From contig NZ_LMBX01000001.1 in the NCBI RefSeq assembly GCF_001439605.1, positions 87,991-151,990 on the forward strand: DNA of 64,000 nt, written 5' to 3'. This stretch comes from Cytobacillus praedii. GTDB taxonomy: Bacteria > Bacillota > Bacilli > Bacillales > Cytobacillaceae. Made by a program: the position numbers and the translations under genes. Below are positions 34,025 through 42,986 of the stretch, piece after piece (the first letter of the stretch is position 1; every line of letters begins with the position of its first letter). Under the pieces are notes generated by a model. That model was not told the DNA's origin. It worked only from the letters and a program-made list of their open reading frames with translations, and did not search any database.

Positions 34025-36226
34025 ATGAAGAATAGATACCTAAAAATAGCGGCAGCGCTTCTATCTACAAGTTTATTGTTTGCTTGCAGTAAGGGTGCGG
34101 ATACAACTGACAAAGGCAGCAATAAAGAAATTATGGATCAGATTGCCAGTGCTGTGAGCTATAAAAAAGAAGATGATTATACGGACTGGAAGAATGAAAC
34201 CCCTACTTACATTGAATTAAATGGAACCGAGGCAGAATTTGATCAATCTGCAGCGATCATTGTGAAAGATAAAACCTTAACGATCAAAACAGGCGGTGTG
34301 TACGTTCTAAGCGGAAAGTGGGACGATGGTCAAATAGCCATTGATTCCGAGGATAAAAATACTGTTCGGCTTGTTTTAAATGGAGTGGAAATAAATAATA
34401 CTGAAAATGCAGCGATTAATATCGTAAATGCTGAAAAAACAATTATCTCCCTTCAAGAAGGCACATCAAATCGTATTTCAGATGGCGAAAACTATCATTT
34501 TGATGATTCTTCTTCAGGTGAACCGAATGCAGCAATTTTCAGCAAAGATGATTTAACGATAAATGGTTCTGGTAAGCTGATTGTTCATGCCAATTATAAT
34601 AACGGAATTTCAAGTAAAGATGACCTAAAAATAACAGGAGGGGCCATAGAGGTTCATTCGGCAGATGACGGATTAATGGGCAGGGATTTAGTAGCGATTA
34701 AAGGTGGAGACATCACGGTTGAAGCGGGCGGGGATGGCATTAAGTCAACGAACGACAAGGATTCATCCAAAGGGAACATTGCTTTAGAAGGAGGTAACTA
34801 TGACATTGCTGCTGGGAGTGATGGGATACATGCTATTTCTTCTTTATGGATTACGGATGGTTCTTATAAAGTTACTGCAGGAGGCGGGAGCCCAGAAACG
34901 GTAAGCAATCGCGAAAATGCACCCGGGCCCTGGGGAAATAATGCAAATCCAGAGACAGATCCAAACTTAAAGCCTAAAGAGAACCTTGATCTAAATCCGA
35001 ATTCGAACGGAGAAGCAAATCAAGAGAACACGGAGGTCACAGAATCAACAAGTGCGAAAGGGCTAAAAGCTGCAGCAGAATTGGCTGTAGGTGGAGGGAC
35101 TTTTGCCATCGATTCTTCTGATGATGCGGTTCACAGCAATCGTGATGTTACAATTGCAGGCGGTGAGCTAACAATTGCTACGGGAGATGACGGGGTTCAC
35201 GCAGATACTTCACTCCGTATAAAAGGCGGGAAAATCAATGTAACAAAAAGCTATGAAGGGATCGAGAGTAAAGAAATAATCATTTCAGACGGTGAAGTTC
35301 ATATCGTTTCTAGTGATGATGGAGTTAATGTTGGGGGAGGAAATGATGGCTCTGGATTCCGCATGCCAATGGATGCTGAAAGCAATGGGCAAGAAAGCTC
35401 TGGGGCCAATAGTGGACAGCTGAATACTGCCGCTCAGGAAAATAATGAACAAGCTAGTTCGGAAGAAAAGATGCTCACTATCAATGGCGGCTATATCACT
35501 GTCAACGCAGATGGAGATGGATTAGATTCGAATGGATCGATTGAAATGACCGGTGGAACGGTCATTGTAAATGGTCCAACATCTGATGGCAATGGTCCAC
35601 TTGATTATGATGGAAGCTTTGATATGAGCGGAGGTTTTCTAATTGCTGCTGGAAGTTCTGGAATGGTTCAAGCGGCATCTGAACAATCCGCACAAAATTC
35701 CTTATTGATGACTTATCCTGACACACAGAAAGCAGGAACAATCGTTCATCTTGAGGACAGCGAGGGAACTACAATTACAACCTTTACTCCGAAAAAAGAC
35801 TATCAATCTGTCTTTATCAGTTCACCAGAATTATCGAAGGATGCATCTTATGTTTTATATTCAGGTGGCTCTTCAAAAGAGAGTGAACAAGATGGCCTGT
35901 TTAAAACGGGTAAATACCAAGACGGAACAAAGGTGGTGGAGTTTACCATTTCTAATTCAGTCACATGGTTAAATGAATCAGGAATTACAGCAGGCAGAAG
36001 TGCTCATCCGGGCGGTCAAGGAGGACCAGGAGGAAATGCAGGTGGTCAAAAGCGGCCTGAAATGGGGAATTCAGGCGGTATGTTCGGTGATCTAGATGAG
36101 GAGACAAGAGAAAAGGTGCAAGCTATTATGGAACAAGAAAGAGCAGGCACTCTTACTCGAGAAGAGGCACAGACACAGCTGCAAGAACTTGGAGTAGAAT
36201 TCCCTGGACCAGGTGGAAGACAATAG
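34025..36226 (+). CDS. Carbohydrate-binding beta-helix lipoprotein (Cthe_2159-like)
   Basis: A 733-residue secreted lipoprotein. The signal peptide ends in SLLFAC with the lipid-modified Cys at about 21. Residues 55-600 repeat short beta-turn units with Asp-Asp-Gly, for example HSADDGLMGRDLVAIKGGDI and SSDDGVNVGGGNDGSGF, the pattern of the calcium-binding right-handed beta-helix of Cthe_2159-type cell-wall proteins. An Asn/Pro-rich insert lies near 300-345. The C-terminal 70 residues are Gly/Pro-rich with a helical EETREKVQAIMEQERAG piece. It has its own CiaR-type box and likely shares control with the VTC operon. Confidence 0.85.
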   Translation: MKNRYLKIAAALLSTSLLFACSKGADTTDKGSNKEIMDQIASAVSYKKEDDYTDWKNETPTYIELNGTEAEFDQSAAIIVKDKTLTIKTGGVYVLSGKWDDGQIAIDSEDKNTVRLVLNGVEINNTENAAINIVNAEKTIISLQEGTSNRISDGENYHFDDSSSGEPNAAIFSKDDLTINGSGKLIVHANYNNGISSKDDLKITGGAIEVHSADDGLMGRDLVAIKGGDITVEAGGDGIKSTNDKDSSKGNIALEGGNYDIAAGSDGIHAISSLWITDGSYKVTAGGGSPETVSNRENAPGPWGNNANPETDPNLKPKENLDLNPNSNGEANQENTEVTESTSAKGLKAAAELAVGGGTFAIDSSDDAVHSNRDVTIAGGELTIATGDDGVHADTSLRIKGGKINVTKSYEGIESKEIIISDGEVHIVSSDDGVNVGGGNDGSGFRMPMDAESNGQESSGANSGQLNTAAQENNEQASSEEKMLTINGGYITVNADGDGLDSNGSIEMTGGTVIVNGPTSDGNGPLDYDGSFDMSGGFLIAAGSSGMVQAASEQSAQNSLLMTYPDTQKAGTIVHLEDSEGTTITTFTPKKDYQSVFISSPELSKDASYVLYSGGSSKESEQDGLFKTGKYQDGTKVVEFTISNSVTWLNESGITAGRSAHPGGQGGPGGNAGGQKRPEMGNSGGMFGDLDEETREKVQAIMEQERAGTLTREEAQTQLQELGVEFPGPGGRQ

Positions 36227-36246
36227 TGGGACATAAAGCTTGTCCC
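36226..36246. repeat. GGGACA/TGTCCC short element after the lipoprotein gene
   Basis: GTGGGACATAAAGCTTGTCC with a 6-bp stem begins at the stop codon. It may act as a weak terminator. Confidence 0.5.
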
Positions 36247-36379
36247 AGCGTCCCTAAGATGAAACTTTTTCCAGCGGATCATTTTGTTTAATAACAAGAT
36301 TCTTTCATCCGCCATTATGTTAAAATAGTGAGATTGAAAACTTATTAAGTGTTTACATGAATGGAAGGCGGGAGCATCA

Positions 36380-37276
36380 ATGGACATCAAGCATTTGCGG
36401 TATTTTATGGAGGTTACTCGTACATGCAGCTTTACGAACGCAGCGGAAAACCTGTACATTACTCAGCCCGCCCTAAGCAGAATCATTAAATCATTAGAGG
36501 CTGATGTGGGTGCCCCGCTTTTTATTCGATCCCGGAAAAGGCTGATATTAACGGATGCCGGAAATGTCCTATATAAGCATGCACAAGTAATCGAGAAGCA
36601 GCTGCAGCTGCTGGAAACGGAGCTTGCAAGCATGATTGCAATGAGAAAAGGCCATATTCGCATCGGATTGCCAACGATTGTTAACTCCTTCTTCTTTTCT
36701 AAGCTAATTGCAAGCTTCCACCAAGAATATCCTGAGGTTACATTCCAGCTGGAAGAGGATGGTTCCAAGCGGATTGAAGAAAAAATTATGAATGGCAAAT
36801 TGGATTTCGGTGTGGTTGTTTTGTCTGATAAAAACGATCGGCTAGATGATTACACATTTGTTAATGAAAAGCTGACACTTGTTGTCCCTTCATCTCATCA
36901 TTTAGCTGAGAAACGGGAAGTAGCCTTGCATGAATTAAAGGACGAAGCGTTTATTATGTTTAATCAAGATTTTGAACTGAGAAATCTAATCCTTAAGGCG
37001 TGCAAGGAGGAAAATTTCCAGCCGAGAATTATTTCGGAAACCTCGCAGCTGGATTTTATCGAAGAGTTGGTCGCCTCTAATTTAGGGATTACACTTTTGC
37101 CAGAAAGCACCAGCGAGGAACTGACAGCAGACGTCCAAACCATCGCGGTAACGAATCCTGTGATTGAATGGAACCTTGCTATCATTTGGAAAAGCGATGA
37201 ATATTTATCCCAAATGAATAAGGAATTTATAAGTTTTGCAAGGGATAAATTATCCCACATCCAGAACGGGATGTGA
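36380..37276 (+). CDS. LysR family transcriptional regulator
   Basis: A 298-residue regulator. The N-terminal winged HTH (MDIKHLRYFMEVTRTCSFTN, then AAENLYITQPALSRIIKSLE) is standard, followed by the two-lobed co-inducer domain with IRIGLPTIVNSFFFSKL and GITLLPES. It resembles the CidR/CysL-like branch, but the ligand is unknown. No divergent target gene is adjacent. The thioesterase gene 220 bp downstream is separated by a terminator. Confidence 0.88.
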   Translation: MDIKHLRYFMEVTRTCSFTNAAENLYITQPALSRIIKSLEADVGAPLFIRSRKRLILTDAGNVLYKHAQVIEKQLQLLETELASMIAMRKGHIRIGLPTIVNSFFFSKLIASFHQEYPEVTFQLEEDGSKRIEEKIMNGKLDFGVVVLSDKNDRLDDYTFVNEKLTLVVPSSHHLAEKREVALHELKDEAFIMFNQDFELRNLILKACKEENFQPRIISETSQLDFIEELVASNLGITLLPESTSEELTADVQTIAVTNPVIEWNLAIIWKSDEYLSQMNKEFISFARDKLSHIQNGM

Positions 37277-37295
37277 AAAGAGAATGGTTATTAGA

Positions 37296-37335
37296 AATGG
37301 GTCTTCTCGAATGACGGAGGAGGCCTATTTTTTTT
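37296..37335 (+). terminator. Terminator after the LysR gene
   Basis: A 13-bp stem AATGGGTCTTCTC / GAGGAGGCCTATT with three G-T pairs, followed by a T-run. Confidence 0.7.
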
Positions 37336-37496
37336 GATGAAATGCATGCGCTTCCATAACATTTTCTTATGATAGGTATGTATGATTGGCATTGTACTTC
37401 GATCGAACATGGGTACTATAATGGTCTCTGTGATAAAAATGATTGTAAAAAAGGCTCATTCTTCAAATATGCAAGGATAGACAAGGAGATGGAAAT

Positions 37497-38012
37497 ATGG
37501 AGCCAAAAAAAATAAAAGATACTCGTGTCGTTCAAACAGATCAGGTATTAATTAATGATTTAAATAATTATCATACATTATTCGGCGGCGTCCTTATGAA
37601 AAAGATGGATGCATGTGCGACTCTTTCAGCCCGAAGACACTCAAGGGTGAAAGAATGTGTAACAGCATCAACAGATTCGGTTAACTTTATTGAACCGATT
37701 CGGCAAAGTGATTCCGTTTGTATAGAGTCGTTTGTTACTCATACTGGAAAAAGCTCAATGGAAATCTTCTGTAAAGTGATTGCTGAGGATTTGGATACAG
37801 GAAATCGCAGATTGGCAGCCACTGCCTTCCTTACCTTCGTTGCTTTGGATGAAAACAAAAAGCCTGTGGAAGTGGCGAAAGTCATTCCGGAATCAGAAGA
37901 AGAAAGATATCTTTTTGAAACTGGAAAAGAGCGGGCAAAAATAAGCAAATTGAAAAGACAGCAAAACATTGAACTTATTTCAAAGCTTTCTTTACAAAAG
38001 CCTTGGGATTAA
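37497..38012 (+). CDS. Acyl-CoA thioesterase, hotdog fold (YkhA type)
   Basis: A 171-residue cytosolic enzyme that hydrolyses acyl-CoA. The hotdog-fold motifs are NNYHTLFGGVLMKKMDACAT (the active-site Asn and the HxxFGG turn) and TASTDSVNFIEPIRQSDSV with catalytic Asp. AATAFLTFVALDENKKP is the C-terminal strand. AAGGAG lies upstream of ATG 37497. It is followed 25 bp later by a small unknown gene and may be cotranscribed with it. Confidence 0.88.
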   Translation: MEPKKIKDTRVVQTDQVLINDLNNYHTLFGGVLMKKMDACATLSARRHSRVKECVTASTDSVNFIEPIRQSDSVCIESFVTHTGKSSMEIFCKVIAEDLDTGNRRLAATAFLTFVALDENKKPVEVAKVIPESEEERYLFETGKERAKISKLKRQQNIELISKLSLQKPWD

Positions 38013-38037
38013 GAGTTTCTTATAAGGAGAGATTTAT

Positions 38038-38409
38038 ATGCTGATCGCATCAAGCATTAATGAACTGCAAAGTGCAAAAGGGGCGATCGAAACATTAAAA
38101 TCGGCACAGCCTGCACTATTTCAAAAATTTATGAATTCGATCCGTTTAACACATCAATTACAGTTTGGATTTCAATATATGGGCTGCCTCATTACAGAGG
38201 AAGATCCAAGCAGCTTCCGTCCGGCATCACAAGATGAGTATGTACTGTCTGTCTACCAGAGAGAAATAAAAGAACTAAAGGCAGACAGTAAGTTTCACGA
38301 CTTGAAGCATCTGCTAGCAAACTATAAACAAATCAGCTATGCAAACATTTGCAAGCTGGCAATGGGAACGGATCCGAACACATTAGTAGGACCAACTTAT
38401 ATTCGGTAA
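38038..38409 (+). CDS. Conserved hypothetical protein, 123 residues
   Basis: A soluble helical protein without signal peptide or membrane segment. I do not recognise the family. It has two conserved-looking helical stretches (LQFGFQYMGCLITEEDPSSF and LKHLLANYKQISYANICKLA). It starts at ATG 38038 behind AAGGAGAG and ends in a good terminator, so it is a real gene, probably in the same transcript as the thioesterase. Confidence 0.72.
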   Translation: MLIASSINELQSAKGAIETLKSAQPALFQKFMNSIRLTHQLQFGFQYMGCLITEEDPSSFRPASQDEYVLSVYQREIKELKADSKFHDLKHLLANYKQISYANICKLAMGTDPNTLVGPTYIR

Positions 38410-38441
38410 AGGTTTTAGATATAGGAATTAATTTGTTAAAA

Positions 38442-38486
38442 GGCTGTCATTACATGGGCATAATCCTGAGTAATGACAGCTTTTTT
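38442..38486 (+). terminator. Terminator after the hypothetical gene
   Basis: A stem GCTGTCATTAC / GTAATGACAGC followed by six T. Confidence 0.85.
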
Positions 38487-38852
38487 GTATTCGATTGAAA
38501 GAAGCCGAATTTAACTGGGGCTGGGCAACAGGGGAATTTTGATTTAGTTTGTTATTTCCTATAGCCTCTAGCGTTAATTCAAAACCAACTAGCATTGAGT
38601 TCTCAACCAGTCGATTTTAGAATGATAGCAAAACCGTTTTATTGATCTGCCTGAAAATGATTTGAGCGGTCGATTTATTACCCTTCCTTGCTCCTATATG
38701 AGTGCCTCTTTATTAGTTGAAAAAATAGGGGCGCTGCTTTTTAACTGTTTGCCTATTTTTTGTTAATAAGTTTTTCTTATTGATTTTAATCAATACTATT
38801 AAATTTATTTATGTCACTTATAGGAATATACTTTGGATAAGGGGGCGTAAAT
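38487..38852. other. Intergenic region with an orphan terminator hairpin
   Basis: No gene is supported. At 38720-38761 a perfect 10-bp stem AAAAAATAGG / CCTATTTTTT forms a terminator-like hairpin that follows no gene. It may end a small RNA or a lost gene, or attenuate the sulfite-exporter gene that starts 92 bp later. Confidence 0.4.
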
Positions 38853-39587
38853 ATGGAATTTTTGCTTATTTTCTTTATCGGTATATGTGCAACAACAGTT
38901 GGAACACTTGCGGGGGGAGGGGGTCTAATCAGTCTGCCGGCCATGCTGCTTATGGGAATCCCTGTCCACTCTGCCATTGGTGCCAACAAAGTGTCGAATA
39001 CGGTTAGTTCCTTTTCGAGCTTTTTCCATCTATATAAAAATGGGGATATTTCACTGAAAGAGTCAATATGGATCATCCCGGTAAGTGTTGGCGGAGGAAT
39101 TAGCGGCGGGTTTATTGCATCAAGAATTTCAGAAGATCATATGTACATTGTGGCGATTATCTTACTTGTATGTGCTTTTATCACTTCATTTATCGGAAAA
39201 AAGGATTTCGCTGGAGATGCCTCATTGAAAATGAATAAATTTAGTATTCCAGGTCTTTATGGAATTGGTATGTACGATGGTCTTTTTGGTCCTGGTCAAG
39301 GAACATTGATGCTTTATTTATTTGGGTATTTACAAATTTCTTATATCCGGGCAGTTGGTTTAGTGCGTCTTGCTACCTTTTCAAGCTGTTTTGGCGCAGC
39401 GATTACTTATATTGCAGCTGATAAGATTATTTGGTCATTCACATGCGCACTGCTTTTTGGCTCTGTAGCAGGTGCACAAATTGGTGTACGCATAGCCAAA
39501 AAGCTAAAACCAAAGTTTGTTAAACCCATTTTGCGAATAGTCACCATTGCTCTAATCGTACAGATAGTTGTAAATAATGTTCTTTAA
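38853..39587 (+). CDS. TauE/SafE family membrane permease
   Basis: A 244-residue protein with seven or eight predicted helices. The first-helix signature TTVGTLAGGGGLISLPAMLL and the matching YDGLFGPGQGTLMLYLFGYL in the second half show the internal duplication of the family. Relatives export or import sulfite, sulfoacetate or similar anions; the substrate here is not determined. ATG 38853 has AAGGGGG upstream. Confidence 0.88.
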   Translation: MEFLLIFFIGICATTVGTLAGGGGLISLPAMLLMGIPVHSAIGANKVSNTVSSFSSFFHLYKNGDISLKESIWIIPVSVGGGISGGFIASRISEDHMYIVAIILLVCAFITSFIGKKDFAGDASLKMNKFSIPGLYGIGMYDGLFGPGQGTLMLYLFGYLQISYIRAVGLVRLATFSSCFGAAITYIAADKIIWSFTCALLFGSVAGAQIGVRIAKKLKPKFVKPILRIVTIALIVQIVVNNVL

Positions 39588-39599
39588 TGGAAGAGGGGG

Positions 39600-39653
39600 A
39601 ATAGAAAGAGTCTGCAGTTAGTTTAAAAACAGCAGATGCTCTTTCTATTTTAT
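39600..39653 (+). terminator. Terminator after the TauE/SafE gene
   Basis: A stem AATAGAAAGAG / CTCTTTCTATT with an inner CTGC/GCAG stem, ending in TTTT. Confidence 0.75.
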
Positions 39654-39722
39654 GAATACAGGAAATCAAGATTAACATTTTCTATCCTAATTAAACGGAT
39701 GAATTAATAGTAACTATAAAAG

Positions 39723-40076
39723 TCAACTGTATGGCCGATAATTTACTTCGACCTTATCTTTCTCCTGGAAGGGAGAAAGCATAAATGCCGCTTTGAAGTC
39801 TGTTGTTCCTTTGTTTATGAGGTAATGGACTTTTTTTGGTTCTACGTGGATAAGATCGCCTTTTTTACAATGGAATATTTCGTTTTCGATGTGGATTTCG
39901 AGTTCTCCTTCAAGAATAAAGAAGTTTTCCTCCATAATATTGTGATAATGCGCAGGGAAATCTTGGCCGGGCTTTAAGACGACGACGCCGAAGTTCATAC
40001 GAGGGCCACGTAATAAATATTTAGGACCGCTGTCTCCAAATCGATATTCTCTATCTTTCTCGTTCACAATTGTCAT
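39723..40076 (-). CDS. Metal-binding cupin protein in the lsr cluster
   Basis: A 117-residue single-domain cupin. The metal ligands are visible as HYHNIMEE (two His and Glu) in motif 1 and KKVHYLIN (His) in motif 2, with G(D)LIHVEP between. The start is ATG 40076 behind GGAGTGA; GTG 40085 is too close to it. It follows lsrK by 19 bp and is surely cotranscribed. The classical lsr partner LsrG, which isomerises phospho-AI-2, is not in the window. A role as its functional substitute is possible but unproven. Confidence 0.82.
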   Translation of the reverse strand: MTIVNEKDREYRFGDSGPKYLLRGPRMNFGVVVLKPGQDFPAHYHNIMEENFFILEGELEIHIENEIFHCKKGDLIHVEPKKVHYLINKGTTDFKAAFMLSPFQEKDKVEVNYRPYS

Positions 40077-40095
40077 GAGATTCACTCCGTATCTA

Positions 40096-41664
40096 TTATT
40101 TTAATCCAGGGGCAATCCACATATTGTCTGTAAGCCTGCTGTCTGCTAATTCGAGTTGTTTTTTGTAAACTTCCTTCCATTTCAAAAATAGCTCTTCATA
40201 TACTTGATTGTTCTTGGGATCTGGGTGATAAATTTTTTCAAATGTAATTATTTTTGAAAAGGCGTCATTGAAATTTTCATAGACTTTTGCACCGACTCCC
40301 GCACAGATGGCAGCACCTAGAGCGGTGGATTCTCTTATGACTGGAATTTTTAGTGGAATGTTTAGGACGTCGCAAACGATCTGACACCAGAGCTCGCTTT
40401 TTGATGCGCCGCCAGCAAAGACAATATTTTCTGGGGCAGTATTTGTAATGCTATTGACTAGCTCAATATTTCCTTTTGTAACGAAAGCAGCGTTTTCCAT
40501 AATAGCTCTGTAGAAGCTTGCTTTGTTAAATTTATTGGAGTCTAGTTTAAAGTTGATAAAGCTTGGCGCTGCATGTTTCCAAGCTTTATAGTTCATGATG
40601 TCAGAAAATGTACAAAGCATACCATAGCTGCCGACGGGGATATTTCGAGCGCGTTTTTCCATTTGGGAATAAATGCTTTCACCTGTTTGACTTTGGATAT
40701 GTTTTTCGAGATCACAGAAGCCATCCCGAAACCATCTCATCACTAAGCCAGGGAAGAAAGAGATGGCTTCATATTGCCATGTATTCGGAACTGCATGGCA
40801 GTTAATTCTGACCCGGCATTCTTCATCCATTTGAACATGGCTGGTTGTGTATTCATATTGCCAGAAGCTGCCGCCAAATACGGCAGCATCTCCCTCATTA
40901 ATTACACCTGCACCGATACACCCGAGTTGGGCATCTCCGCCACCAGCAACAACTAATGTATTAGTACTCAATCCTGTAAGCGTTGACATTTCTGGGGTTA
41001 CATGGCCGATTACTGTACCGCTTTCGTGGACAACTGGAAAAATATCAATTCTCAGATTTACTTGGTTTGCAATGTCGGGGTCCCAAACCCTCTGCTTCAG
41101 ATCGAAAAGGCCCGTTGTACAGCCGTTTGAAGGTTCTACTGAAATCACGCCGGATAAGCGGTACGTTATCCAGTCATTCAGCATCGATACATACTTAATT
41201 TGATGATAAGTCTCGGGGAGATTGTTTTTTACCCAGAGAATTCTTGGAATTGCCCCTAATGAGAAGGTTTGGCCGGAAACTTTATAAAGATTTTCTTCTA
41301 ATGTGTCGCTCATAAGATATAAATTATTAACCTCATTATTGGAACGTGAATCGACATTCGCGCATGCCCATAATTCGTTTCCATTCTCGTCGTATAGAAC
41401 AATTGCCTCTCTCATGCTCGTAGTAGATAAGGCGATGATATCTTTCGCATCGATGTTGCTCGCTGCAATAATTTCCTTAATAAGATCTGTAATGATGTTC
41501 ATGTTTTGAACTATGTCGAAATCCATTGACCCAGGATATCTGGGGTCTTCCTTATGTGTCCATTCAGATTGTGCTACACCCAATTCCTGCCCCAAAGTAT
41601 TAAATAAGATTACTCTTACACTGCCAGTGCCGGCATCAATAGCCATTAGGTATTTATCCATCAT
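40096..41664 (-). CDS. lsrK: Autoinducer-2 kinase, FGGY family
   Basis: A 522-residue cytosolic kinase that phosphorylates AI-2 (DPD) after uptake, trapping it and making the LsrR inducer. The N-terminal actin-like motif is MAIDAGTGSVRVILF, followed by LSTTSMREAIVLYDENGNEL and WACANVDSRSNNEV, which are LsrK-like. The C-terminal FGGY motif is ENIVFAGGASKSELWCQIVC. It lies downstream of lsrR on the same strand, divergent from the lsr transporter. Confidence 0.93.
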   Translation of the reverse strand: MMDKYLMAIDAGTGSVRVILFNTLGQELGVAQSEWTHKEDPRYPGSMDFDIVQNMNIITDLIKEIIAASNIDAKDIIALSTTSMREAIVLYDENGNELWACANVDSRSNNEVNNLYLMSDTLEENLYKVSGQTFSLGAIPRILWVKNNLPETYHQIKYVSMLNDWITYRLSGVISVEPSNGCTTGLFDLKQRVWDPDIANQVNLRIDIFPVVHESGTVIGHVTPEMSTLTGLSTNTLVVAGGGDAQLGCIGAGVINEGDAAVFGGSFWQYEYTTSHVQMDEECRVRINCHAVPNTWQYEAISFFPGLVMRWFRDGFCDLEKHIQSQTGESIYSQMEKRARNIPVGSYGMLCTFSDIMNYKAWKHAAPSFINFKLDSNKFNKASFYRAIMENAAFVTKGNIELVNSITNTAPENIVFAGGASKSELWCQIVCDVLNIPLKIPVIRESTALGAAICAGVGAKVYENFNDAFSKIITFEKIYHPDPKNNQVYEELFLKWKEVYKKQLELADSRLTDNMWIAPGLK

Positions 41665-41816
41665 TCTCTACCTTTCATATGTTTTTTGATAAAAGTGCAG
41701 GTGGTAAAAGTAAAACAATAGTGGACATACGGCATGCTCATTAGCAGAACTGGAGACAGTTAGCAGTGTGCATGTCCGCTTGTGCTAATCAATTCCTATC
41801 AAAAATGAACAGCAAT

Positions 41817-42734
41817 TTAAATTAAGCTTTGAGCGACTAATTCATCTGTAATCAATACATCGATGTAACCCCCTTTAAGTGCGCCGATGATGGCATCCTT
41901 TTTGGTTAACCCACCGGCAACGGCGACAACATGATGAAGGGATTTTAGTACATCGATATTAGTGCTAATTAGCATATTATGAAAATCTAAATTTAGGATA
42001 TTCCCATTAATATCGTAAAACTGGCTTAATAGATCACCCACAGCGCCCTTAGATTTTAAAATTTCAAAATCATTGGTATTCATATAGCCTTCTTTAATTA
42101 ATGTGGCACGATCATTCAAAGCACCAATTCCTATAACGGTAATATTGGAATAGGGAATCATATCTAATATCTTTTTAACTTGCTTCTCCTCTAGCAGATG
42201 ACTTGCCATTTCTTCAGAAGAGACAAGTAATGGGGAAGGGACGATATAGTGATTGTAATTCGGGTTTGTGTAGTAGTCTGATCTCGTATCGATTGCTGTT
42301 GGCATGTAGAACTTTACACCGCCAGATAAGGAAACAAAAGTAACGTTATATTTAGTAGAAATTCGTAAGTGTCCTAAGGTCTTCGATACGGCTTCTCCAT
42401 AGCCGATGCTAATCATTGTGTCACTCGTAATACGGTCTTCGATGTATTGAGCAGCAGCGATGGGAAGGCTGTCTTCATTTGTATCATGGGAAGTAGGGAC
42501 GATGTAAATATCCTTTAAATCGTATTTTTTTTTAATCTGATTTTGAAGCTCAAGCTGATCGAGCTCTTCTAAGTTGACTTTAAATTGAATGACATTATTG
42601 ATTTTGGCTTTTTCGAGGTATTTAATAACCTTCATTCTTGATAGATTTAACGATTCAGAGATTTCATTTTGCGTTTTTCCTTCGATATAATACTGCCACG
42701 CAATTTTTACGATTAAATCATTTTCGTACATCAT
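41817..42734 (-). CDS. lsrR: Transcriptional regulator LsrR (SorC/DeoR sugar-binding family)
   Basis: A 305-residue repressor with an N-terminal HTH (core YYIEGKTQNEISESLNLSRM) and a C-terminal sugar-phosphate-binding domain of the SorC type (ISIGYGEAVSKTLGHL, FVSLSGGVKF, GIGALND and VAVAGGLTKKDAIIGALKGG). LsrR proteins release DNA when phospho-AI-2 binds. ATG 42734 is preferred, with AAAGAGTGA upstream; GTG 42743 is also open. It is divergent from lsrA across 252 bp. I could not identify its operator with confidence. Confidence 0.9.
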   Translation of the reverse strand: MMYENDLIVKIAWQYYIEGKTQNEISESLNLSRMKVIKYLEKAKINNVIQFKVNLEELDQLELQNQIKKKYDLKDIYIVPTSHDTNEDSLPIAAAQYIEDRITSDTMISIGYGEAVSKTLGHLRISTKYNVTFVSLSGGVKFYMPTAIDTRSDYYTNPNYNHYIVPSPLLVSSEEMASHLLEEKQVKKILDMIPYSNITVIGIGALNDRATLIKEGYMNTNDFEILKSKGAVGDLLSQFYDINGNILNLDFHNMLISTNIDVLKSLHHVVAVAGGLTKKDAIIGALKGGYIDVLITDELVAQSLI

Positions 42735-42934
42735 CTTAATCACTCTTTGTCGTTTATTTGTTTTACAAAATATTTATCCTGAAACATTTGTTGTTTATTT
42801 CTCTAAATATATTTATGTTTAATCTTTTTTATGAAGAATACTTTCGCATTTTACGAATAATTTAAATTAACTAAATAAAAATAAAATGATGATTCATGAA
42901 TAAAATGTTTTAAATTATATTTTTTTTATTATGG

Positions 42935-42948
42935 AGAAAGCGGTTTCA
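42935..42948. promoter_or_regulatory. Candidate cre site before lsrA
   Basis: AGAAAGCGGTTTCA is close to the cre consensus TGAAANCGNTTTCA, differing in the first two bases. It lies 39 bp before lsrA, where a bound CcpA could block transcription. Confidence 0.55.
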
Positions 42949-42986
42949 AAATACTGCATACAAAGATAAAGTATGGAGGGTATTTT

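Noticed and set aside
41665..41816. Hairpin with GGACAT/ATGTCC between lsrR and lsrK
   Set aside because: The arms are only 6 bp with a long loop; not enough to call a terminator or operator.
42744..42986. An LsrR operator in the lsrR-lsrA gap
   Set aside because: Several AT-rich partial palindromes such as TTTGTTTTACAAA occur, but none stands out from the base composition.
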